A stretch of 10,427 nucleotides of DNA, taken from positions 1 through 10,427 of the forward strand of contig DUWA01000067.1 of NCBI GenBank assembly GCA_012840755.1, read 5' to 3'. Each line of letters begins with the position of its first letter. Positions within the stretch are counted from its first letter, which is position 1. The notes below the pieces were generated by a model that was given only the letters and a program-made list of their open reading frames with translations, was not told the origin of the DNA and searched no databases. This document shows, piece by piece, positions 1 to 5,926 of this stretch. The stretch is from Mycoplasmatota bacterium (GTDB lineage Bacteria > Bacillota_I > Bacilli_A > RF39 > UBA660). Made by a program: the position numbers and the translations under genes.

Positions 1-53
1 ATATTATATTAACTAGTTTTAAAAAAATAGGCTATTATTTTATAATTAAAGTT

Positions 54-80
54 ACTAAAAACACATTTAATCATATACTA
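54..80 (+). promoter_or_regulatory. Candidate sigma-K promoter of the LysM-CAP gene
   Basis: AC at 54-55, exactly 16 bases, then CATATACTA at 72-80. This fits the sigma-K pattern AC-N16-CATANNNTA known from B. subtilis late mother-cell genes. The same arrangement, with identical spacing, is found upstream of gerE in this window. A vegetative -10 (TATACT/TATAGT) overlaps the same bases but has no good -35. The assignment is inference from motif and spacing. Confidence 0.55.
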
Positions 81-122
81 TAGTGTACATTTAGGTAAAA
101 GTAATAGAAAGGTGGTCTTACA

Positions 123-878
123 ATGACAACTTATACAGTTGTTTCAGGTGATACTATGTGGCATATAGCAAGAATGCACGGGATTGGATTAAATGAACTA
201 TTAGCTGCTAATCCACAAATTACAAACTCATCTCTTATTTTCCCAGGACAAATAATTAATATTCCTAGCACAAACACATCAACGTATACAGTTATGAAAG
301 GTGATACTATGTGGCATATAGCAAGAATGCATGGGATTGGATTGAATGACCTAATAGCAGCAAATCCTCAGATTACAAATTCATCTCTTATTTTTCCAGG
401 CCAAATAATTAACATTCCAAATGCTACTACTACTCCTGATATTCCAAGTGTTCCTGGTACTCCAAACGTTCCTAGTTCACCTAATGACATAAGAATATTA
501 GAAACCGAAGTGATTAGTTTGGTTAATGCTGAAAGATCAAAAGCTGGAAAAGCTGCACTTGTTGAAAATAATGAATTAAGTAATGTTGCTAGAGCTAAAT
601 CAAAAGATTTTATAAACAATAATTATTTCGCACATAATTCACCTACTTATGGTACTCCATTTAATATGTTAAAATCTTTTGGAATAAATTTTTCAGCAGC
701 TGCCGAAAACATTGCAAGTGGACAAAAAACAGCTGCAGATGCAATGAATTCTTGGATGAGTTCATCAGGACATCGAGAAAATATCTTAGGCTCTACATAT
801 AATCAAATTGGTGTAGGTGTAGCAAGAGATAATAATGGTAATTTGTATTGGACTCAAATGTTTATAAAAAGTCCATAA
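123..878 (+). CDS. LysM-LysM-CAP domain protein, probable spore coat/cortex protein (SafA/YkwD-like)
   Basis: This 251-aa protein has two LysM peptidoglycan-binding domains (about residues 3-49 and 54-100), a Pro/Ser/Thr linker (101-122) and a C-terminal CAP/SCP domain (126-251). The CAP residues His171, Glu195, His217 and Glu219 form the expected tetrad (FAH, AEN, SGHREN motifs). There is no signal peptide or lipobox; the LysM starts at residue 3. B. subtilis SafA is built the same way, enters the forming spore from the mother cell and sits at the coat-cortex interface; YkwD is a related spore CAP protein but is exported. The start at 123 is fixed by AAAGGTGG at 108-114. With the sigma-K-like promoter upstream, a late mother-cell role on spore peptidoglycan is inferred. 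The CAP activity is unknown. It is the only + strand gene and ends in TAA followed at once by TAG. Confidence 0.85.
   Translation: MTTYTVVSGDTMWHIARMHGIGLNELLAANPQITNSSLIFPGQIINIPSTNTSTYTVMKGDTMWHIARMHGIGLNDLIAANPQITNSSLIFPGQIINIPNATTTPDIPSVPGTPNVPSSPNDIRILETEVISLVNAERSKAGKAALVENNELSNVARAKSKDFINNNYFAHNSPTYGTPFNMLKSFGINFSAAAENIASGQKTAADAMNSWMSSSGHRENILGSTYNQIGVGVARDNNGNLYWTQMFIKSP
132..269 (+). repeat. LysM coding repeat, copy 1
   Basis: This is the first of two direct in-frame copies encoding a LysM domain (residues 4-49). Aligned by hand with copy 2 at 285-422, 41 of 46 residues and 119 of 138 bases agree. Most base differences are synonymous third-position changes, so the duplication has diverged under protein-level constraint. 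Confidence 0.9.
285..422 (+). repeat. LysM coding repeat, copy 2
   Basis: Second copy (residues 55-100), offset 153 bases from copy 1. The residue changes relative to copy 1 are V7M, S8K, E25D, L27I and S49N. The 15-base spacer between copies encodes a short Thr/Asn/Ser linker. Confidence 0.9.
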
Positions 879-930
879 TAGCAATTTTCTAAAATATATA
901 TTGTTTTGAAACATTATTATATTTGATTTT

Positions 931-966
931 AAAAAAGAACTAGCATTATTTTCTAGTTCTTTTTTT
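931..966. terminator. Bidirectional rho-independent terminator
   Basis: AAAAAAGAACTAG (931-943) pairs with CTAGTTCTTTTTT (953-965) around a nine-base loop. The A and T runs flank the stem symmetrically, so it works on either strand. It lies between the convergent LysM-CAP gene and the minus-strand gene ending at 987. Confidence 0.85.
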
Positions 967-986
967 ATCTAAAAATATAACAGTTA

Positions 987-1856
987 TTAATCAGCAAAAT
1001 CAATAAGAGCATTGCAGAAATTAACATTCTCATCAAATGACATATCAGCCTTACCAATATAATAACTATGATTATTACAATTTAGTAACGAGTATTTTAA
1101 ATTACGATATACAATAACACCATCATTAAATATTTCTTTAGTACCTTGGCCATAAATACTTGCATATTCCATACTATAAACAATATCCTCAAGATCTATA
1201 ATATTTGATATTATAGCTTCTCTTAAACTATATTTATGATTATTTGTATTTACTTTAATATCACTCAAACAAAAACTGTATAAATCATAACTGAAAGGAT
1301 TGTTTTCAATAGAATTATATCCCCCTATAATTCTATCAAGACGGCATTTCCCATCTGAAAATTCAAGTTCAAAATTAGGTTCTTTAATTATATATGATTG
1401 TTTTGTTTTTTCTAAAAATTGATCAATTGTTACTAATTTTTGATTTAAAGCATCTTTAATATTCATTTTAGTTCCATCAATAAACTTTATTTCGGGTAAT
1501 GCACAATATGATAAATATTTATATTTATTATCCTTATAGAATTCTGCTGGAGTACCTATACATATAGTATCACCTACAATATCAAAATCTTTTGGTTTTG
1601 TTATTGTTAACCTATTATTACATGAATACTTTAAACGATAAGTTCCTATTTTTAAAGATTTATCTCCACTTAAAGTATTGCATTTAAGAGCCTTATAACC
1701 TATTCCATAGTATTCTTTTGATCCACCATCTTTATATGTATTAAAGCTTACAGCAAATAGTGGTCTTGTTTTAAATATTAACATAAGCGAAAAATCAATT
1801 ATAAATACGCCTAATAACACAGCTATAATAATTAAAATTATTTTTTTCTTTTTCAT
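987..1856 (-). CDS. Membrane-anchored protein of unknown function with an internal repeat
   Basis: I do not recognise a named family for this 289-aa protein. It starts with a short lysine run and one hydrophobic segment (about 6-28), so it is probably held in the membrane with the rest outside. Residues 36-56 carry an F-N-T-Y-K-D-G-G-S-K-E-Y-Y-G-I-G-Y-K stretch of a kind I recall from Firmicutes lipoproteins and small membrane proteins of unknown role. There is an internal repeat: a Y-S-x-C...I-K...K-x-x-x-x-[ED]-A motif followed by a hydrophobic/acidic helix occurs at 115-150 and again at 193-228. Several cysteines (59, 79, 99, 118, 171, 196, 260, 281) could form disulfides. The start is supported by AGAAAGGGA at 1862-1870. 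It is a single-gene unit with its own promoter and a shared terminator. Confidence 0.75.
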   Translation of the reverse strand: MKKKKIILIIIAVLLGVFIIDFSLMLIFKTRPLFAVSFNTYKDGGSKEYYGIGYKALKCNTLSGDKSLKIGTYRLKYSCNNRLTITKPKDFDIVGDTICIGTPAEFYKDNKYKYLSYCALPEIKFIDGTKMNIKDALNQKLVTIDQFLEKTKQSYIIKEPNFELEFSDGKCRLDRIIGGYNSIENNPFSYDLYSFCLSDIKVNTNNHKYSLREAIISNIIDLEDIVYSMEYASIYGQGTKEIFNDGVIVYRNLKYSLLNCNNHSYYIGKADMSFDENVNFCNALIDFAD

Positions 1857-1936
1857 AGTTATCCCTTTCTAAATTCCATGTTTTTAAATTTTATTATTTT
1901 GATATTTCTAATACAGCTGATACTCTTCTATAATCA

Positions 1937-1965
1937 ATTATAACATATGCTTTAAAATTGAGTAA
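1937..1965 (-). promoter_or_regulatory. Candidate sigma-A promoter (extended -10) of the unknown membrane protein gene
   Basis: On the minus strand an extended -10 TGTTATAAT lies at 1937-1945. A weak -35 (TTACTC, 1960-1965) sits 17 bases upstream. The leader to the start codon would be about 70 bases with nothing recognisable in it. Confidence 0.5.
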
Positions 1966-2022
1966 TATATATTATTAGTTAATCTATAGGTTTAAAAGCA
2001 ATTTATTTTTTAATATAATATA

Positions 2023-2056
2023 AAAAGATTGTTTCTAATATAAGGAACAACCTTTT
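2023..2056 (-). terminator. Possible second terminator downstream of tRNA-Arg
   Basis: A hairpin with about ten pairs has arms at 2023-2033 and 2046-2056. One position is G-U on the minus-strand RNA but A-C on the plus-strand RNA, which suggests that the minus strand is the transcribed one. A TTTTTATATTATATT tract follows on the minus strand. It would back up the terminator at 2095-2120. Confidence 0.45.
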
Positions 2057-2094
2057 GTTTCATAGTTAAATGTAGTTTATTAGTTTTTTTAAAA

Positions 2095-2120
2095 ATAAAA
2101 ACCCTTATATAATAAGGGTT
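2095..2120 (-). terminator. Rho-independent terminator of tRNA-Arg
   Basis: On the minus strand AACCCTTAT and ATAAGGGTT form a stem around a short AT loop (2102-2120). It is followed by TTTATTTTT. It begins about ten bases after the tRNA CCA end. Confidence 0.75.
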
Positions 2121-2130
2121 AATTCCTAAA

Positions 2131-2207
2131 TGGTGTCTTGGGAGAGATTCGAACTCCCGACCGATGCCTTAGAAGGGCATTGCTCTATCCTGCTGAGCTA
2201 CCAAGAC
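2131..2207 (-). tRNA. tRNA-Arg (anticodon UCU, reads AGA)
   Basis: The full cloverleaf can be folded by hand. It has a 7-bp acceptor stem (GTCTTGG/CCAAGAC), a D arm GCTC/GAGC, an anticodon stem ATGCC/GGCAT with loop CTTCTAA, a 5-base variable region, and a T arm GGGAG/CTCTC with loop TTCGAAT and one G-U pair. The discriminator base is A, and CCA is encoded at 2131-2133. The length is 77 bases with CCA. AGA is the expected favoured arginine codon in such an AT-rich genome. It stands alone with its own promoter and terminator. Confidence 0.97.
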
Positions 2208-2208
2208 A

Positions 2209-2229
2209 TTTGTTCCTTTTGGGAACAAA
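2209..2229. promoter_or_regulatory. Perfect 8-bp inverted repeat between promoter and tRNA-Arg
   Basis: TTTGTTCC (2209-2216) and GGAACAAA (2222-2229) are separated by five bases. The element lies between the tRNA -10 and the mature 5' end, over the expected transcription start (about 2226). It has no T run on the minus strand, so it is not a normal terminator there. It may be a tRNA leader hairpin or a protein-binding site; neither is shown. Confidence 0.4.
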
Positions 2230-2232
2230 ATA

Positions 2233-2261
2233 AGTATACTACATATTAAAAAATTATTCAA
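2233..2261 (-). promoter_or_regulatory. Sigma-A promoter of tRNA-Arg
   Basis: TTGAAT (2256-2261) and TATACT (2233-2238) on the minus strand are separated by exactly 17 bases. The -35 overlaps the stop codon (2254-2256) of the preceding gerM-like gene. Confidence 0.8.
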
Positions 2262-3219
2262 GAGTTTTTGATACACTTTTGTATATTTCTTGATTATCTA
2301 CAATAAAAATAACTTCATCTATATTATAATTGTCATATATAGAATAAGATATTGTGTTTATAACTTCTTCTAATATATTTTTATTATCAAAATCTTCAAA
2401 TATATAGTTATTAAAAAATAATTTCAATTTATTTTCTTCTTTTTCAACAGCTAATAATTTTGTATTAGCATTTAAATAACTCATAAGACCGGTATTATAA
2501 GTATAACTTGTTGATAATTCATCAATTATTATACTTATCTTTTCTCTTGTATCGTTAGTATATTTAGTAACTGGTACATAATATATGTCATTATTATGCT
2601 TGTCAATATAATAAATTGTAGTATTATTAATATTATTTCTACTGCTTATATCATAATGTTTATTTATTCCATAGCTTCTATCCAATGTACTCGGAAGATT
2701 TAATCCAGTTTTTGGTAATTTTGTTAGTATTTCCCCTTCTACATAAATAATAACTTTATCAATATCATCTATCGAAGTTAAAGAAAAAACTATTGCTTCT
2801 ATCATTTTTTCTTCTAAATTTTTATTTATTTCTAATATTTCTTTAGAAAAATTCACTTTCATTAATTTATTATCGTAATTTATACTTAATATCTTTGTAT
2901 CAGAAGGTAAAATAGACCTAAAACCGCTAGGTATTTTACTTTCTCCGCTTCCATCCATTATTAATATTTCTAATATTTCTTTGGCTCTTTTTTCAATTTG
3001 CTTTTTATCACTAGATACAATTATATTAGTATAAGCAAGGTTGTTTTTGCTATCAAGTAAATAGATGCTACTTTTAGTAATATTTGTATCAACATACTCT
3101 AACTCTTGATTAAATTCCAATTCATCATCTTTTACACCTGGTATTAAATAAATTAATAATAAAGCAAAAATAACTGCAGTTGTAACTATTATTTTTTTAA
3201 AAGTTATTCTTTTTAACAT
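2254..3219 (-). CDS. gerM: GerM-like sporulation protein with two GerMN domains
   Basis: This 321-aa protein has an N-terminal transmembrane segment (about 9-27) followed by two GerMN-like domains (about 50-165 and 200-315). The first shows the typical I-P-x-G-x-R-x-I-L-P-x-x-T-K and V-N-F-S-K-E pattern; the second repeats the layout (L-N-A-N-T-K-L-L, then L-F-F-N). In B. subtilis, GerM has two such domains and helps hold the SpoIIIA-SpoIIQ channel in the septal space under sigma-E. An oddity is that the B. subtilis protein is a lipoprotein, whereas this one contains no cysteine at all and so cannot be lipidated. The start is supported by GAGGTGG just upstream (3222-3229). The 47-base gap to gerE holds gerE's terminator and a CATATCAT (3236-3243) that only weakly resembles a sigma-E -10, so its promoter is unclear. 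The family call is firm; orthology is inferred partly from its neighbours. Confidence 0.85.
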   Translation of the reverse strand: MLKRITFKKIIVTTAVIFALLLIYLIPGVKDDELEFNQELEYVDTNITKSSIYLLDSKNNLAYTNIIVSSDKKQIEKRAKEILEILIMDGSGESKIPSGFRSILPSDTKILSINYDNKLMKVNFSKEILEINKNLEEKMIEAIVFSLTSIDDIDKVIIYVEGEILTKLPKTGLNLPSTLDRSYGINKHYDISSRNNINNTTIYYIDKHNNDIYYVPVTKYTNDTREKISIIIDELSTSYTYNTGLMSYLNANTKLLAVEKEENKLKLFFNNYIFEDFDNKNILEEVINTISYSIYDNYNIDEVIFIVDNQEIYKSVSKTLE

Positions 3220-3243
3220 AACCCACCTCTAATTAATGATATG

Positions 3244-3268
3244 AAAAAAAGGCCATTTAATGCCTTTT
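3244..3268 (-). terminator. Rho-independent terminator of gerE
   Basis: AAAAGGC (3262-3268) and GCCTTTT (3247-3253) form the stem on the minus strand. Seven T residues follow. The upstream arm overlaps the gerE stop codon. Confidence 0.75.
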
Positions 3269-3473
3269 ATATTGAAATTTCTCCAAGTTTTAATAGTTCA
3301 ACAACAGCACCAGCACGACCCTTAACACCGAGTTTTTGCATTACGTTAGATATATGATTTCTCACTGTCTTTTCACTTATGTTCAACTTATTAGCAATCT
3401 CAACAGTCGATTTGTTTAAAATAAGTAGTTCGAATACTTCTTTTTCTCTTTTAGTAAGAATACTTTTTGGCAT
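3267..3473 (-). CDS. gerE: GerE, late mother-cell transcriptional regulator
   Basis: This 68-aa protein is a stand-alone LuxR/GerE-type helix-turn-helix without receiver or ligand domain. The L-T-K-R-E-K-E-V-F-E-L-L start (6-17), the recognition helix S-E-K-T-V-R-N-H-I-S-N (33-43) and M-Q-K-L-G-V-K-G-R (45-53) are almost the same as I recall for B. subtilis GerE (74 aa). GerE adjusts sigma-K-dependent coat and cortex gene expression late in sporulation by binding DNA in the mother cell. The start is supported by GTGAGGG at 3478-3484. A sigma-K-like promoter lies upstream, as known for gerE in B. subtilis. From memory, gerE and gerM are also near one another there. The gene is monocistronic by its terminator. 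Confidence 0.95.
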   Translation of the reverse strand: MPKSILTKREKEVFELLILNKSTVEIANKLNISEKTVRNHISNVMQKLGVKGRAGAVVELLKLGEISI

Positions 3474-3516
3474 ATTTCCCTCACTTCCTAGTTGGGTGGC
3501 TTATATTTACTCATAA

Positions 3517-3543
3517 TATTTTATGTTGATGTTTAATTTTAGT
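3517..3543 (-). promoter_or_regulatory. Candidate sigma-K promoter of gerE
   Basis: On the minus strand AC (3542-3543), 16 bases, then CATAAAATA (3517-3525) match AC-N16-CATANNNTA exactly. B. subtilis gerE is a sigma-K gene, which supports the reading. It starts a leader of about 40 bases. Confidence 0.6.
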
Positions 3544-3564
3544 GAGAGAATTGGCCTATTTATT

Positions 3565-3588
3565 GAAAAAACTCTATATAATAGAGTT
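3565..3588 (-). terminator. Rho-independent terminator of spoIIIAH
   Basis: AACTCTAT and ATAGAGTT (arms 3570-3577 and 3581-3588) form a perfect 8-bp stem on the minus strand. It is followed by a T run (3565-3570). The stem begins inside the spoIIIAH stop codon, and the gerE promoter follows within 25 bases. Confidence 0.85.
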
Positions 3589-4099
3589 ATTTTTGGAATT
3601 TTACTGAAATATATTTTTTAATATTATAATTTTCTTGAATACTTCTCATTATATCATTAGCTAAACCAACGTCGTGTTTATCACTTACAGCAACAACTCT
3701 AATTTGGTCACCATCTATTTTAACAAAGGTTTGTAATTCAAAACTATCTAAAATTTTCTTTTCTAACGCTTCTTCTTCACCACGTGTTATATTAATTAGT
3801 TTCATTTTCTCAAATGCATTATTTTTCTCGTCAACTGTTGTTTCAACACTTGTTAAAATACCTTTTAAATTATCAAGTTCATTTAACATCTGTTCATCTG
3901 CCTCAACCCTTAATGCGACTAAAATTGTACTCTCTTCAACACCCAAAACTGGCTTCTTATTATCAATTTGTTTACCTACATTTGATGTGTAATCACCACT
4001 AGGTAACAATAATTCACTTGGCATTGTTATGTAATAAACACTTAAAATTAATATTAAACTAAATAATGTTAGAAACCACAAACTCTTTTTATTAATCAT
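3587..4099 (-). CDS. spoIIIAH: SpoIIIAH, mother-cell ring protein of the SpoIIIA-SpoIIQ channel
   Basis: This 170-aa protein has one N-terminal transmembrane segment (about 7-25; the W-F-L-T-L-F-S-L...L-S-V-Y-Y-I stretch is close to B. subtilis SpoIIIAH) and a C-terminal YscJ/FliF-like ring-building domain (about 60-170) ending D-G-D-Q-I-R-V-V-A-V-S-D-K-H and the I-S-V-K-F strand. In the family it is made in the mother cell under sigma-E and its outer domain binds SpoIIQ from the forespore. At 170 aa it is shorter than B. subtilis (218 aa); the difference lies in the low-complexity linker after the membrane segment. The start follows AGGAGGG (4105-4111) at good spacing. It normally ends the spoIIIAA-AH operon, but here thrS and its terminator lie directly upstream and no other spoIIIA gene is in the window. 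Confidence 0.93.
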   Translation of the reverse strand: MINKKSLWFLTLFSLILILSVYYITMPSELLLPSGDYTSNVGKQIDNKKPVLGVEESTILVALRVEADEQMLNELDNLKGILTSVETTVDEKNNAFEKMKLINITRGEEEALEKKILDSFELQTFVKIDGDQIRVVAVSDKHDVGLANDIMRSIQENYNIKKYISVKFQK

Positions 4100-4126
4100 T
4101 TCATCCCTCCTAGTACTATCTATTAG

Positions 4127-4155
4127 ATTATATTAGGAATGGACAAATATATTAC
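4127..4155 (-). promoter_or_regulatory. Possible sigma-E-like promoter of spoIIIAH
   Basis: In the 81-base gap to thrS the minus strand has GTAATATA (4148-4155) and AATATAAT (4127-4134). These partly match the sigma-E elements kmATATT and CATACAnT, but the 13-base gap is about one base short of the usual 14-15. A vegetative reading (TATAAT at the same place) lacks a well-spaced -35. Some promoter must lie here because a terminator separates the gene from thrS. Confidence 0.3.
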
Positions 4156-4163
4156 AACTTTAT

Positions 4164-4191
4164 AAAAAAAAGAATAATTTTTATTCTTTTT
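4164..4191 (-). terminator. Rho-independent terminator of thrS
   Basis: AAAAAGAATAA and TTATTCTTTTT (arms 4181-4191 and 4167-4177) pair around a three-base loop. A run of T follows. The thrS stop codon (4181-4183) is part of the stem. Confidence 0.75.
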
Positions 4192-5914
4192 CTAATATTA
4201 TTTTATTTAGGTACTCCTTAAATTCATTGTATTCCATAGTAATAGTTTCTTGACTTCCAAATCGTCTAAAGCTAATAGTTTGATTATCTTTTTCATTGTC
4301 TCCTAAAATAAGAGTAAATGGTATTTTTTTAGTTTGAGTTTCTCTTAATTTATAACCTAATTTTTCTTCTCTATCGTCAAAATTAACTCTAAAACCATCA
4401 TGTTTTAATTTATTATATATTTCACTAGCATATTCTAAATGATAGTTATTATTTACCGGTATAACTACTAATTGAATAGGAGCAAGCCATGTCGGAAAAG
4501 CTCCAGCATAATGCTCAATTAATATACCTATAAATCTTTCTATTGAACCATATATAACTCTATGTAACATAACAGGTCTTTTTTTACTTCCATCAGAATC
4601 GATATATGTTAAATCGAATCTCTCAGGTAAATTCATATCTAATTGAATAGTACCACATTGCCAAACTCTCCCTAGTGAGTCTTTAATACGAAAATCTAAT
4701 TTTGGTCCATAAAAAGCTCCATCACCAGGATTTACCTTGTAACTATGTCCTGATTTTAAACATGCATCTTCCAATGCTTTTTCAGCCTTATTCCAAACCT
4801 TGATATCTCCTATATATTTTTCCTCTGGTCTAGTAGATAATTCTATATCATATGTTAATCCAAATATCGCATACATTCTATCAATAAAATTAATAAGTTT
4901 AATAACTTCACTTTCTATTTGATCTTCTCTCATGAATATATGAGCATCATCTTGAGTAAAAGTTCTAACTCTAAATAATCCATTTAAAGCTCCACTTGCC
5001 TCATGTCTATGAACTTGACCTAATTCACCTATTCTTAATGGTAAATCTTTATATGAATGAAGTGAATTTTTATAAACAAGCATCCCTCCAGGACAATTCA
5101 TTGGTTTAATAGCAAAAGTCTTTTCATCAATTTCGCTAATATACATATTTTCACGGTAATTATACCAGTGTCCTGATAATTCCCATAATTCTTTATTAAG
5201 CATTGCTGGAGTTTTTATAAATTTATAACCTTCTTTTGTATGTTCCTCATACCAAAAATTTTCTAATTGGTTTCTTAAAATTGTTCCATTATTAAGAAAA
5301 AATGGAAAACCAGGACCATATTCACTCATCATAAATAATTCTAATTCTTTTCCTAATTTTTTATGATCTCTTTTTTTGGCTTCTTCAAGTAAATATAAGT
5401 GATTATTTAAATCTTCTTCTGTTTCAAAACAAATTCCATATATTCTTTGTAAAACTTTATTTTTAGAATCTCCCTTATAATATGCTCCACTAACTTTTAA
5501 TAGTTTAAAATTCTTTAAAAGTTTTGTTGATTCCACATGAGGTCCTCTACATAAATCAATAAAATCATCTTGCTTATAAGCAGTTATTAATGAACTATCT
5601 TCCATATTTTCAATTAAATCGATTTTATAAGGATCATCTTTAAATAACTCTAAAGCTTCTTCTCGGTTAAGTTCTATTCTTTTAATAAGTTTGTTATCTT
5701 TAACTATTTTTTTCATTTCCTTAGAGATAATTTCTAAATCTTCTTCTGTTATTACTTTATCCCCTAAATCAATATCATAATAAAAGCCCTCTTCAATAAC
5801 TGGTCCTACCCAAAATAAGCTATTTGGATAAAGTTTTTTTACTGCATGTGCTAAAAGATGCGCACAACTATGATTTAAAATACTTAATTTTTCATCATCT
5901 TTAATATTTATCAT
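4181..5914 (-). CDS. thrS: Threonyl-tRNA synthetase lacking the TGS domain
   Basis: This 577-aa class II enzyme charges tRNA-Thr. The editing domain (about 10-180) keeps its zinc-site-like residues His15, His19, Cys122 and His126 (H-S-C-A-H, C-R-G-P-H). The catalytic core (about 190-470) shows the zinc ligands Cys274 (M-N-C-P-G-G), His325 (D-D-A-H-I-F) and His451 (M-L-H-R), motif 2 Arg303 (H-R-H-E) and motif 3 Arg460 (S-I-E-R-F). The anticodon-binding domain follows (475-577). The usual length is about 640 aa; the N-terminal TGS domain of about 60 aa is absent. This is not a start-site error, because AGGAGGT (5920-5926) is ideally placed and the upstream gene's stop lies at 5925-5927. It is co-transcribed with the 154-aa gene behind a T-box leader. 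Confidence 0.97.
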   Translation of the reverse strand: MINIKDDEKLSILNHSCAHLLAHAVKKLYPNSLFWVGPVIEEGFYYDIDLGDKVITEEDLEIISKEMKKIVKDNKLIKRIELNREEALELFKDDPYKIDLIENMEDSSLITAYKQDDFIDLCRGPHVESTKLLKNFKLLKVSGAYYKGDSKNKVLQRIYGICFETEEDLNNHLYLLEEAKKRDHKKLGKELELFMMSEYGPGFPFFLNNGTILRNQLENFWYEEHTKEGYKFIKTPAMLNKELWELSGHWYNYRENMYISEIDEKTFAIKPMNCPGGMLVYKNSLHSYKDLPLRIGELGQVHRHEASGALNGLFRVRTFTQDDAHIFMREDQIESEVIKLINFIDRMYAIFGLTYDIELSTRPEEKYIGDIKVWNKAEKALEDACLKSGHSYKVNPGDGAFYGPKLDFRIKDSLGRVWQCGTIQLDMNLPERFDLTYIDSDGSKKRPVMLHRVIYGSIERFIGILIEHYAGAFPTWLAPIQLVVIPVNNNYHLEYASEIYNKLKHDGFRVNFDDREEKLGYKLRETQTKKIPFTLILGDNEKDNQTISFRRFGSQETITMEYNEFKEYLNKIILEKE

Positions 5915-5919
5915 ATAAA

Positions 5920-5926
5920 ACCTCCT
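5920..5926 (-). promoter_or_regulatory. thrS ribosome binding site overlapping the upstream stop codon
   Basis: AGGAGGT lies five bases before the thrS ATG. The TAG stop of the 154-aa gene (5925-5927) runs into it. This fixes the short thrS start and suggests translational coupling. Confidence 0.85.

Noticed and set aside
368..619. 83-codon minus-strand open frame inside the LysM-CAP gene
   Set aside because: It is antisense to a gene with clear domain matches and has no ribosome site or recognisable content.
2131..2207. tRNA-Arg as an integration site for a mobile element
   Set aside because: No second copy of the tRNA 3' end is seen in the window and no integrase or phage gene is present.
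3814..4002. 62-codon plus-strand open frame inside spoIIIAH
   Set aside because: It is a shadow of spoIIIAH with no ribosome binding site.
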